A stretch of DNA of 64,000 nucleotides. It comes from Streptomyces tailanensis (GTDB taxonomy: Bacteria > Actinomycetota > Actinomycetes > Streptomycetales > Streptomycetaceae). The stretch lies in NCBI RefSeq assembly GCF_008386495.1, contig NZ_VTHJ01000044.1, positions 85,893-149,892 of the forward strand, given 5' to 3'. The notes below the pieces were generated by a model, which did no database searches, was not told the origin of the DNA, and was given only the letters and a program-made list of their open reading frames with translations. Shown here piece by piece: positions 41,078 to 49,563 of this stretch. The number at the start of each line of letters is the position of its first letter. The stretch's first letter is position 1. The translations under genes were made by a program, and so were the position numbers.

Positions 41078-41083
41078 GCTCTC

Positions 41084-41449
41084 CTAGCCGGCGTCGGCGA
41101 GCGTCTGAAGTTCCTTGGGGTTGGGACCGTACTTGTTCTGCCCCCGCTCACCCTCGGTGGCGGTGAAGACGAGCATGACGATGGTGCCGATGCAGGGGAT
41201 GAACGAGATGAGGACGAACCAACCGGTGCGCCCGGTGTCGTGCAGCCGCCGAACGGTGACGGCCAGGGAGGGCACCAGGAACGCGGCGAGGAAGACGAAC
41301 TCGGGGATCTCCGAGTCGATGTTGCGGCCGAGGGCCCACACCCCGAAGTAGATCAGCGAGCTGATCAGCGTGAACATCCAGTACTCCATGCGGCGCGCGC
41401 GTCCGCTGAAGACCGCGTACTTCTTGAGCACGACGAAGAACCAGCTCAT
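41084..41449 (-). CDS. DUF805 membrane protein
   Basis: 121 residues of the DUF805 family: WFFVVLKKYAVFSGRARRME at the N-terminus, three or four helices, and VRRLHDTGRTGWFVLISFIP with a C-terminal GPNP. The length is normal. These inner-membrane proteins are widespread and without known function. The stop is 7 bp from the convergent tiny lipoprotein gene. Confidence 0.92.
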   Translation of the reverse strand: MSWFFVVLKKYAVFSGRARRMEYWMFTLISSLIYFGVWALGRNIDSEIPEFVFLAAFLVPSLAVTVRRLHDTGRTGWFVLISFIPCIGTIVMLVFTATEGERGQNKYGPNPKELQTLADAG

Positions 41450-41536
41450 GACTTCCCCCGGGAATCGGCATCGGCCGTTCCGAGCGGATCAGCCAGGCGC
41501 AGAACGTATGTTCATTGATGAGAACTCGTCAATTCC

Positions 41537-42940
41537 TTATCCCTCTGCCCCCTGCTCTGCCCCCTGGTCGCCCAGTGTCGTCCCCTCCTCGACCCACTTC
41601 GGGCCACCGAGCGGATACTCGTAGGCCGGGCGCCCGTTGTTGCCGCTCGTGCGGAACGGGGTGCCGTTGTTGTCCACTTTCAGCGTGCCGCTGCGGGAGC
41701 CGCTGGACCACTTCAGCTCCAGGTGCCAGCTCACGTAGTACGCGGAGGCGTCGGCAGTGATGTAGTAGACCTCCGGGTCGGATTCACTGACCGAGTACGG
41801 GAAGTCCTTGCTCCCCGCCTTGGGGAGGACCTCGGGACGCGTGGCGTCGAGGGCGACCGTGAAGGACCGCGTCGGAACCCCGGCACCGCACCCGACGCCG
41901 GGGTACCCCATGACGTAGTCGTTCCAGGCGAGCGGCGAACGCTTCTCGATCATCCGGACCTTCAGGCTGTCCACCACCACCGTCTCCGCGCCGGTGCCCT
42001 GCACGGTGAGCGTCACGAACTGTTTCCCCGACGACACGGCCCCGGCCGCGGCCACCCAGGCGGGCGCGTCCTGCTCCAGCGGCGGCGCCGCCACCTCCTC
42101 CGGCTCCCGGTCGGCCAGATACCGCTGCCCGCACGGGCTCTCCCAGGTGTACGGCTGCACCTTCACGGTCAGCGGTACGGCGCCGGACTCGGAGCCGGCG
42201 CCGCCCGCCCCGGGGCTCGTCGGGGTGGATCCGGCGGCGGCCGACGCACCGGCCTTGGCCCCCTTGCCGTCGCCCTTGTCCTTACCCTTCTTCCCGGCGG
42301 AGGCGGAGGGCGAGGCACTCGACGGCAAAGCCGAAGCACTCTCGCCGTCTTCGTCCGTACCCCCGGCCCCGGCGGACGCGGCCCCGACCTTACGCTCGCT
42401 CCCGTCCTCCGCCCCACCGGACGGCAGGCTCATGGCCAGGGTGACGGCCCCGAGCACAGCGGCGACGGCGACCCCGGCGATGAGGGCGACACGCGTACGG
42501 CGACGGGTTCGGGGCTCCCGAGTGCCGGAGGGACCCCCCTCAAGGACGTCCCCCGGGAGCAGCAGGCCCTCCGGGCTCGCCCCCGCGCCCGAAGACACCG
42601 CCTCCGAAAGCGGCGTATCCGCATCCACCGCGTCCGCCGCAGCCGCCGCCCCAGCCCCCGGCTCAACGCCCTTGCGCCCCCGCGTCGCATCCGCGAGCAC
42701 CCACCTCCGGTGGAGCTCGACAAGCTCCTCCGGAGCCGCCTTGCAGAGGCGGGCGAGCCGCTCCACGGGCGCGTAGTCCGTGGGTACGGCGTCCCCGTTG
42801 CAGTACCGGTGCAACGTCGACGTACTCATGTGGAGCCGCTTGGCGAGCACGCCGTAGCTGAGTCCGGAGCGCTCTTTCAACTCCCGCAGCAGCGCGGCGA
42901 AATCGGCCGCCATGCCGTTCCCGGAACCGCTCTCCGACAC
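41537..42940 (-). CDS. XRE HTH protein with single membrane helix and extracellular domain
   Basis: 467 residues from GTG 42940 (GGAGGAAG upstream). Order: cytoplasmic XRE HTH (LRELKERSGLSYGVLAKRLH, MSTSTLHRYCNG), a Gly/Ala/Glu linker, one transmembrane helix (RVALIAGVAVAAVLGAVTLA, about 150), a disordered Lys/Ser-rich stretch, then an outer domain of about 210 residues beginning LTVKVQPYTWESPCGQRYL with two or more cysteines. The layout suggests a membrane-bound regulator linking an outside signal to DNA, RodZ-like in topology. It is divergent from the DUF4232 lipoprotein. Confidence 0.85.
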   Translation of the reverse strand: MSESGSGNGMAADFAALLRELKERSGLSYGVLAKRLHMSTSTLHRYCNGDAVPTDYAPVERLARLCKAAPEELVELHRRWVLADATRGRKGVEPGAGAAAAADAVDADTPLSEAVSSGAGASPEGLLLPGDVLEGGPSGTREPRTRRRTRVALIAGVAVAAVLGAVTLAMSLPSGGAEDGSERKVGAASAGAGGTDEDGESASALPSSASPSASAGKKGKDKGDGKGAKAGASAAAGSTPTSPGAGGAGSESGAVPLTVKVQPYTWESPCGQRYLADREPEEVAAPPLEQDAPAWVAAAGAVSSGKQFVTLTVQGTGAETVVVDSLKVRMIEKRSPLAWNDYVMGYPGVGCGAGVPTRSFTVALDATRPEVLPKAGSKDFPYSVSESDPEVYYITADASAYYVSWHLELKWSSGSRSGTLKVDNNGTPFRTSGNNGRPAYEYPLGGPKWVEEGTTLGDQGAEQGAEG

Positions 42941-43178
42941 ACTTCCTCCGTCCACCTCGTCCCGTTCCCGCGTTCCAGGGAAGGGACGTATCCCCAGGTC
43001 AAAGCCGGTGTGGGCGTTCCAGCGTCCCTGATCGTCCGCCAGGTGTGGCGGCTGGGACGGATCACCGCACAAGCTCTGGTCATCCAAGCACGCCGCCCCC
43101 GGCAGACCGGTCGAGCGGCACGGCTTCGACCACGTGTTCTCGGCCTCTTCAACCGGCTTTGTCCGAAAGGGATTCATC

Positions 43179-43952
43179 ATGCGCACGTTCCGCACCGCTC
43201 GTACCGTCCGAGTCGGCCGCCCGGACCGTCTGCTCGCCGCGACCGGAGTCGCCCTCGCGGCCCTCGCCCTCACGGCGTGCGACAACGGAATGGGCACCCG
43301 GGACGAGGGTGCGCCGGGCGGCTCCACCTCGACCTCGCAGACCACCGGCACCTCGGGCACGACCGCCGACGGCACCTCGGGCACGACCGCCGACGGCTCC
43401 ACGGGCTCGACCACCGGCGGCTCCACGACCGACAATGCCTCCTCCACGACGGGTACCGGCACCGGCACCGACGCCGACAAGACCTCCGCGAACGGCGGGA
43501 CCGACGACCCCGCCGACCCCGCCAGCCGTGTCACCTGCAACGGCTCCAACACCACGGTCACCGTTCAGCCGGTCTCCCGCCCGCTCAACCACATGCTGAT
43601 CACCGTCAAGAACACCGGCTCGAAGTTCTGCGACCTCTACTACAACCCCTCGGTCCGGTTCGGCGAGGCGCAGTCGGCGCCGCGCGTGATCGAGGACTCC
43701 CAGCCGCAGGCCGTGGTGACCCTCGCCCCCGGCGAGTCCGGCTACGCGGGTGTCCTGCTCTCCTCCGCCGACGGCAGCGGCGAGAACGGCACCACCGCCC
43801 ACAAGCTCACCGTCGGCTTCCAGGGCCTCGAGCCCGGCAGCAACGGCGGCCCCTCCGCGCTCCCGTCCCTCCCCGCCGAGGGCGTGTACTACGACAGCAC
43901 CCTGGCGGTCACGTACTGGCAGTCGAGCATGGACGACGCCCTGTCCTACTGA
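43179..43952 (+). CDS. DUF4232 lipoprotein
   Basis: 257 residues. The lipobox is LTAC (Cys about 31), followed by DNGMGTRDEG and a Thr/Gly/Ser-rich linker (TSGTTADGTSGTTADGSTG) with short repeats. The globular domain (RVTCNGSNTTVTVQPVSRPL, NHMLITVKNTGSKFCDLYYN, VTLAPGESGYAGVLL) matches DUF4232, a beta-sandwich found in actinobacterial lipoproteins. ATG follows GAAAGGGA. It is divergent from the membrane HTH protein, whose outer domain could be its partner. Function unknown. Confidence 0.88.
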   Translation: MRTFRTARTVRVGRPDRLLAATGVALAALALTACDNGMGTRDEGAPGGSTSTSQTTGTSGTTADGTSGTTADGSTGSTTGGSTTDNASSTTGTGTGTDADKTSANGGTDDPADPASRVTCNGSNTTVTVQPVSRPLNHMLITVKNTGSKFCDLYYNPSVRFGEAQSAPRVIEDSQPQAVVTLAPGESGYAGVLLSSADGSGENGTTAHKLTVGFQGLEPGSNGGPSALPSLPAEGVYYDSTLAVTYWQSSMDDALSY

Positions 43953-43974
43953 GCGACATCACGCCGAGGCGGCC

Positions 43975-44145
43975 AATGGCCCTCCACCGAGGGCCAGGGA
44001 CCTCCCACCCCCACAGCCGGCACCCACGAGGGTCCGTCAGCACCACTCGTCTTCTCGCCGCCAGCCTCATCGCGCTGACGGCGTACGACGGCGGCCAAGG
44101 CGTACGAGACGAGGGCCCAGCCTCGACGCCACACACTGCGGACCC
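43975..44145 (+). pseudogene. Degenerate copy of the tiny lipoprotein gene
   Basis: In frame with ATG 43975 the translation gives TRLLAASLIALTAYDGGQGV followed by RDEGPAST. This matches LTACEDGQGVRDEGPAA of the gene at 40916, but the lipobox Cys codon is TAC (Tyr). The hydrophobic core is shortened and the start has no ribosome site; the frame runs on into the convergent ATPase gene without a family-like stop. I read it as a decayed duplicate 23 bp after the DUF4232 gene. Confidence 0.6.
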
Positions 44146-44574
44146 TCATGCGACGACCCACTCGCACCACACCACCTTCCCGGGGTTCCGTTCCCCGACT
44201 CCCCACTTGTCACTGAGCGCGGACACGAGCATCAGCCCTCGCCCTCCGTCGTCGGGCTCCTCGTCGACGCGCGGCTCACCGGCCCCGCTGTCGTGCACCT
44301 CGGCCCGCAGCACGCCACCGTCGAACCCCAGCCGCAGCGGGAACCCCCGCCCCGGCGGCACCCCATGCACAAGAGCGTTGGTCGCCAACTCACTCACACA
44401 CAGCGACACATCACCACTGCGCTCGGCCTGGGCCAGCCCCCAGTCGGCGAGCGCCGTCCGCGCGAAGCCCCTGGCCGCGGGCACGGATCTGCGGTCGCGG
44501 CGGTAGAAGCGCTCGCGGACGACAGGGAATTGAATCTTCGCGTTCACGAGACAGGAGTCACAGTCCGTGGCCAC
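44146..44574 (-). CDS. RsbW-like anti-sigma-factor ATPase
   Basis: 142 residues with the HATPase_c_2 pattern: SLCVSELATNALVHG (N box), VHDSGAGEPRV (G1) and GGRGLMLVSALSDKWG (G2). Start GTG 44574 is tentative. It is divergent from a DUF397 gene, a frequent Streptomyces arrangement. It could act in partner switching or with the DUF397 regulator set. A second copy of the class is at 18343. Confidence 0.88.
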   Translation of the reverse strand: MATDCDSCLVNAKIQFPVVRERFYRRDRRSVPAARGFARTALADWGLAQAERSGDVSLCVSELATNALVHGVPPGRGFPLRLGFDGGVLRAEVHDSGAGEPRVDEEPDDGGRGLMLVSALSDKWGVGERNPGKVVWCEWVVA

Positions 44575-44668
44575 ACTGGTGCAGTGCGCAATCCCGTACA
44601 GATTTCACGTACGGGGTGCCCGACCGAACGCAGCGCTCTGCCCTGTTGGACCGCATGCTGGGGGAGCC

Positions 44669-44857
44669 ATGATCAGCGCGCCGCACTGGTTCAAGTCGAC
44701 GTACAGCGGCGACGAAGGCGGCGCATGCATAGAGGTGGCCGTCACCCCCCACGCCATCCACATCCGCGACTCCAAAACCGCGGAGGGCAACGACGGCCCC
44801 ACCTTCACCACCTCACCGGAGGCCTGGTCGGCCTTCACCGCCTACGCGGCCCACTGA
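44669..44857 (+). CDS. DUF397 protein
   Basis: 62 residues with the complete family pattern: HWFKSTYSGDEGGACIEVAV, then IHIRDSKT and FTTSPEAWSAFTAYA. DUF397 proteins normally pair with an XRE-DUF5753 regulator in the same operon (as at 56939-57981), acting in Streptomyces development control. Here the XRE partner is absent; the neighbour is a divergent RsbW-like ATPase. ATG 44669 follows GGGGAG. Confidence 0.9.
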   Translation: MISAPHWFKSTYSGDEGGACIEVAVTPHAIHIRDSKTAEGNDGPTFTTSPEAWSAFTAYAAH

Positions 44858-44875
44858 CCCGCCAGGTACTGGCGC

Positions 44876-45868
44876 TCAGCGCACCATCCGCGCAGCCTCA
44901 ACAGCCCAGTACGTAAGGACGTTCTGCGCCCCAGCCCGCTTGATGCCGGTCAGCGTCTCCAGGATCGCCCGGTCCCGGTCGATCCACCCCTTCTCCGCGG
45001 CGGCCTCGACCATCGAGTACTCACCGGAGATCTGGTAGGCGACAACCGGCACATCCACGGAGTCGGCCACGCGCGCGAGGATGTCGAGGTAAGGCCCGGC
45101 CGGCTTGACCATGACCATGTCGGCGCCTTCCTCCAGATCGAGGGCAAGCTCGCGCAGCGACTCCCGCACATTGGCAGGGTCCTGCTGATACGTCTTCCGG
45201 TCGCCCTTCAACGACGAGGCGACGGCCTCCCGGAAGGGCCCGTAGAAGGCAGACGCGTACTTGGCGGTGTAGGCCAGGATCGCCACGTCCTCCCGCCCGA
45301 TCTGATCGAGCGCATCACGAACGACCCCGATCTGCCCGTCCATCATCCCGCTGGGCCCGACCACATGCGCGCCCGCATCCGCCTGCACCTGGGCCATCTC
45401 GGCGTACCGCTCAAGAGTCGCGTCATTGTCGACGCGTCCTTCGGCATCGAGCACCCCGCAATGCCCGTGATCGGTGGTCTCGTCCAAACACAGATCGGAC
45501 ATCACCAGCAACTCATCGCCGACCTCGGCCCGCACATCCCGGATCGCGACCTGAAGAATCCCGTCCGGGTCGGTCCCCGGCGTCCCCAGGGCGTCCTTCT
45601 TGGACTCCTCCGGCACCCCGAACAACATGATCCCGGAAACCCCGGCCTCAACGGCCTCCACCGCGGCCTTCTTCAAACTGTCCCGGGTGTGCTGCACGAC
45701 CCCGGGCATGGCCGCGATCGGCACCGGCTCACTGACGCCCTCCCGTACGAACGCGGGGAGGATGAAGTCGGCCGGGTGAAGCCGCGTCTCCGCGACCATC
45801 CGCCGCATCACGGGCGACGTACGCAGCCGCCTCGGCCGCGTACCGGGAAAGGATCCGTACTTCGACAT
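44876..45868 (-). CDS. hemB: Delta-aminolevulinic acid dehydratase (porphobilinogen synthase)
   Basis: 330 residues. HemB condenses two 5-aminolevulinate molecules into porphobilinogen in haem, corrin and sirohaem synthesis. The N-terminal RPRRLRTSPVMRRMVAETRL and DFILPAFVREG, metal-site region SDLCLDETTDHGHCG, and Schiff-base lysines in ILAYTAKYASAFYGPFR and MVMVKPAGPYLDI are all present. Length is the family norm. It stands alone here, without other hem genes, and is convergent with the DUF397 gene. Confidence 0.97.
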   Translation of the reverse strand: MSKYGSFPGTRPRRLRTSPVMRRMVAETRLHPADFILPAFVREGVSEPVPIAAMPGVVQHTRDSLKKAAVEAVEAGVSGIMLFGVPEESKKDALGTPGTDPDGILQVAIRDVRAEVGDELLVMSDLCLDETTDHGHCGVLDAEGRVDNDATLERYAEMAQVQADAGAHVVGPSGMMDGQIGVVRDALDQIGREDVAILAYTAKYASAFYGPFREAVASSLKGDRKTYQQDPANVRESLRELALDLEEGADMVMVKPAGPYLDILARVADSVDVPVVAYQISGEYSMVEAAAEKGWIDRDRAILETLTGIKRAGAQNVLTYWAVEAARMVR

Positions 45869-46109
45869 ACACCTACGCTACGCCCGCGCCAGCACCCCCT
45901 TTGCCAACACGGCGTCGGCGATACACGGCGATACGCGCGGCAGCTTTCACGACTTCGCCTCACCCCACGTGTCCACTCATGCGTAACCTGTGAAGATGAG
46001 CAGCTCATGGGGGACAGCGACCGTAAAAGGCCTGGCGGGAAGGCTGACACACAGGGAAATCCTTGATCCCATGGCTGGTCCACCGGAACTCCGGTAAAGG
46101 GGGAGAGCG

Positions 46110-47876
46110 TTGGGGCGGACGAGCGGTCGGGGCACATTGCAGGACGGTTCGGCGGAGGACGCGGACGAGCGGCGTCGGCTCTCCACCCTGGACCTCGTGG
46201 GTCTCGCCGCCGGCGGTGTGGTCGGTTCGGGGTGGCTGCTGGCCGCCGGTCCCGCCTACGCCGAGGCCGGCATGGACGCCGTATGGGCGTGGGTGATCGG
46301 CGGGGCGCTGATGCTGCTGATCGCCGCCGTGATGGTCGAACTGGGGATCGCCCTCCCCAAGACGGGCGGGCTGATCTTCCTGCCGCTGCAGGCCGCCGGA
46401 CCGCTCGTGGCCACGGTGGTGGCCGCCGCGCTGTGGATCGTGTACGCGGTGAACCCGGCGAGCGAGGCGGTGGCCATGGTCCGCGGGCTGGCGCACTGGG
46501 TTCCCACACTGCTGGACAAGAAGGGAGACCACTACGACCTCTCCCCCACAGGCTGGCTGTGTTCTGTCGGCTTCCTGGCGCTGATCATGGGGCTCAACCT
46601 GCTGCCGCCGCGTCGGCTGATCAGGCTGAACCTCTTCGTCACCGTGGTGAAGGTCCTGATCCCGGTACTGATCATCATCTGCCTGTTGCGAGCCGGAGCC
46701 GACAGCTGCGAGCCGGCCGACGTCTCGTGGTATCTCAGCGAGCAGTCGAGGAACCTCGGAACCAAGCCCGGGGATCTGTCGCCCCTGTACGTCGTGCTGG
46801 GCGGCGGCGTCATCTACGCGTACATCGGTTTCCAGGCCCCGCTCGACTTCGCCGGCAACGTCAAACGGCGCGGCGTGGGCGAGGCCGCGCGGCTGCGGTG
46901 GGCGGTGTACGGCACCATCGTCGGCGCGTTCCTGCTGTACACGGCGCTGCAGTGGGTGTTCGTCAGACACTGCGGCAGGCTCGACGCAAGCATGCTCGAA
47001 TCGCCGTACTCCCAATTCGCCTTCGGCCTGACGCTGTTCTGGCTGGCCTGGCTGGTCCGCCTCGACGCGATCGTGTCCCCGATGGGCTCCGGCATCGTCT
47101 TCACACACGCGCTGACCCGGGAGGTCGCCGCCCTGAGCCGCGCCCACCTCACCCACCGGGGACTGCAGACCGCGCGCCGGGCCTCGTTCCGCTTCCGGGG
47201 CGCCGAGATCGACGCCTACTGGATGATCCTGCTGGTCAACTTCGCCATCGGCCTGCTGGCACTCGTCGTGGTACAGGGCACGTGGGAGGAACTGGTCGCC
47301 CTCAACAGTGTGCCGACGCTGGTGGTGTACACCATGCCAGGCGTCGTCCTGGTGGCGATGAAACAGCTGGAATTCCGGGGAACGCGCCGGATGGTGCATC
47401 TGGCCCTCTCCTACGCCACGTTCGTCGCGATCGCCGTCGTGATACACGAGGCGAAGTGGGACGACGTGTGGCGGGGCATGGCCGCCATCGGAATCGGCTC
47501 AGCGCTGTTGCTGGGGCTGCCGTGGCTGGCGAGGATCGACCTGCCTTTGGTGGGGCGCCTGTTGCGCCGCTACGACGCGCGGGACCACGTCTCCCGTTTC
47601 GCCGCCCCCGGCGACCCCGCGGTACGGCCGGTGCTGCTGTTCCTCACGCATCTGGCGGTGCTCGTGCTGTGCACGCTGCTGCGGTACCTGGACGAGAGGG
47701 ACGGCGAGGCCGACCTGCTGGCCAAGGTGACGCCCGTGGTCGCCGCCCTCTCGGCGGCCATCGTGTTCCCGCTGCTGGTACGGGCCTGCCGGCGCTACAT
47801 GGCGGCCGTATCGCCCACCTTGCCCGCTCCCCGACACGAGGCGCGCGTGGAGCCGCCCGTCACCGCAGGGACTTGA
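46110..47876 (+). CDS. APC-family amino acid permease
   Basis: 588 residues from a TTG 7 nt after GGGGGAGAG. About 12 to 14 membrane helices. The first helix has the APC signature DLVGLAAGGVVGSGWLLA and the sixth region has YIGFQAPLDFAGNVKRRGVG, as in actinobacterial amino acid/polyamine permeases. It probably imports an amino acid by proton symport. A small hairpin ACCGG-AACT-CCGGT lies just before the ribosome site. The last 17 bp overlap the 3' end of the convergent helical-repeat gene. Confidence 0.9.
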   Translation: MGRTSGRGTLQDGSAEDADERRRLSTLDLVGLAAGGVVGSGWLLAAGPAYAEAGMDAVWAWVIGGALMLLIAAVMVELGIALPKTGGLIFLPLQAAGPLVATVVAAALWIVYAVNPASEAVAMVRGLAHWVPTLLDKKGDHYDLSPTGWLCSVGFLALIMGLNLLPPRRLIRLNLFVTVVKVLIPVLIIICLLRAGADSCEPADVSWYLSEQSRNLGTKPGDLSPLYVVLGGGVIYAYIGFQAPLDFAGNVKRRGVGEAARLRWAVYGTIVGAFLLYTALQWVFVRHCGRLDASMLESPYSQFAFGLTLFWLAWLVRLDAIVSPMGSGIVFTHALTREVAALSRAHLTHRGLQTARRASFRFRGAEIDAYWMILLVNFAIGLLALVVVQGTWEELVALNSVPTLVVYTMPGVVLVAMKQLEFRGTRRMVHLALSYATFVAIAVVIHEAKWDDVWRGMAAIGIGSALLLGLPWLARIDLPLVGRLLRRYDARDHVSRFAAPGDPAVRPVLLFLTHLAVLVLCTLLRYLDERDGEADLLAKVTPVVAALSAAIVFPLLVRACRRYMAAVSPTLPAPRHEARVEPPVTAGT

Positions 47877-49563
47877 TGACCCAGTCCGCCGCCTCGCACC
47901 GCCCGGCCGCCCGCAACGCGGCCACCGCGTCGTCCCGGTGCCCCACGTCCGACCAGCGGCCCACGGTGGCCCGCAGGAGCAGCTCCGCGTCCGGCAGCGG
48001 CAGCTCCAGCACCCGGCCGACGACCTCGACGACATCGGCCGGAGTCACCAACTGCTCGTTCTCCAGCAGCCGTTCGAGCAGTGTCCAGGCCACTTTGTGC
48101 AGCCCGGCGCGGTGCAGACGTCCCGCGACATCGGCGACCAGCGCGGCGTCGACCGGCAACTCGTGGGACGGGTCGGAGAGTTCACGGCAGGCGGCACGTA
48201 CGGCGGCCGCGTGCCTGGCGTCGTGCAGCGCGCGCAGACACTCCACGAACCAGTCCCGGTTCCCGCCGGGGCCCATGACGTCCATGGCCAGCCGACGCCC
48301 CGCCTCGTCCGCGGCCCGGGTCCGGTCCCGGCTGCGCTCGACACGGCCCAGCAGGGTCACCAGATCGGCGCCGGAGCGCTCCTCGACCCGTACGGCGGCG
48401 ACGTGGCACAGCAGCCGGGAGCACTCGGGGGCGGCATCGTCCAGCCGCAGCCATTCGCCCAGTTGCCTCAGCGCTTCGAGCGAGCGGGGCGAGGCACCGG
48501 GGTCGGGTCCCGCCACGATGTCGGCCAGCAGATCCCGGGTGGTACGGGTGAGGGCCGGCTCCTTGTACCAGGACGCCACGAGCACGGCCAGCTCCTGCAC
48601 GTTGCTGTGCCCTGCCGCGTAGTGCCGCACCAGGGCGCACTTGGCCGGGGCCGCCTCGTCCTTCGCCAGCATCGCGCAGAGCTTCACCACGTGCCGGGGC
48701 TGTGTGGTGCGGCCGATGTGCTCGGCGAGGGCGTCGTGGCCGGTGCCGCGCCGGGCGATCAGTTTCGCCACCAGTCGCCGGGTCCGCTCCACCTCGGTCG
48801 CGTCCGAGGCGTTGAGCCGCTCCTCGACCCAGTGCTCCAGGACCCGCCCGGCCGGGCTGAGGTGCTGGAACGCGCCCGCCAGGTCGGCCATCTCCTCGTC
48901 GTCGCCCGCGCCGGCGGCGCCCGGCGGGCTGTCGGCGAGCGCCCGCAGGGTCAGCCCGAGCAGCCGGTCGGCCTCGCGTTCGCAGCCCTCGTCGCGGAGC
49001 GCGGTGTGCAGCAACGCCCTGTCGAGGTTGGTGCGGCCGGAGCCCGGGCTCGCGAACACCTGCACGGTGCGCTTCGCGAGCGCCGACTGCCGCCGCTCCA
49101 GCACCCGCACGAACACCGCCACATCGAACGCCGTGCGCTGGCAGGCCACGTCGTGCACGATGCTCGCGGTGATCGGGGCGCGCTCGCCGCCGGACTCCGC
49201 CTCCTGCTGCATCAGGGCCAGCTCGGCCGCCTCCCCGACCGGCCGTGACAGGGCCGCCGTCGCCATCAGCATGACCGCGTCCCGCGGGTCGAAGTGGTGG
49301 GCGAGCTCGACCAGTTCCTCGACCGGACGGCGCAGGGCGAAGGCGTGCAGGGCGCGCATGGCCATCGCCTCGCGGTGCTCCTCCCGCATCCTGCTCAGGA
49401 TCAGCACGAACTGCCTGACCTGCATCTGCGTCACCCAGGCGTACACCTCGTTGAGCGACTCGGCCAGGTCCGGCTGGAACAGGTGGTCGGTGCGGCGGAC
49501 ACCCTCGGCGCCGTTGGCGGCATTGCTGCCGTTGACTCCGTCGGTGCCGTCGATGGCGGTCAT
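47860..49563 (-). CDS. Large helical-repeat protein coupled to a caspase-like gene
   Basis: 567 residues, almost all alpha-helical, with recurring A/L-rich helix pairs (MAMRALHAFALRRPVEELVE, ALRQLGEWLRLDDAAPE, LLERLLENEQLV) suggesting an ARM/HEAT- or TPR-like solenoid. I see no catalytic motif, ATP site or membrane segment. Its ATG overlaps the caspase stop (ATGA), so it is made together with the protease. A role as scaffold, sensor or caspase substrate is inferred only from this context. It is the third gene of the EACC1-caspase operon. No named family recognised. Confidence 0.8.
   Translation of the reverse strand: MTAIDGTDGVNGSNAANGAEGVRRTDHLFQPDLAESLNEVYAWVTQMQVRQFVLILSRMREEHREAMAMRALHAFALRRPVEELVELAHHFDPRDAVMLMATAALSRPVGEAAELALMQQEAESGGERAPITASIVHDVACQRTAFDVAVFVRVLERRQSALAKRTVQVFASPGSGRTNLDRALLHTALRDEGCEREADRLLGLTLRALADSPPGAAGAGDDEEMADLAGAFQHLSPAGRVLEHWVEERLNASDATEVERTRRLVAKLIARRGTGHDALAEHIGRTTQPRHVVKLCAMLAKDEAAPAKCALVRHYAAGHSNVQELAVLVASWYKEPALTRTTRDLLADIVAGPDPGASPRSLEALRQLGEWLRLDDAAPECSRLLCHVAAVRVEERSGADLVTLLGRVERSRDRTRAADEAGRRLAMDVMGPGGNRDWFVECLRALHDARHAAAVRAACRELSDPSHELPVDAALVADVAGRLHRAGLHKVAWTLLERLLENEQLVTPADVVEVVGRVLELPLPDAELLLRATVGRWSDVGHRDDAVAALRAAGRCEAADWVIKSLR

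Noticed and set aside
45869..46109. Riboswitch upstream of the APC permease
   Set aside because: I looked for the c-di-AMP (ydaO-type) and other known conserved cores and could not match them; only a small 5-bp hairpin near the ribosome site is visible.
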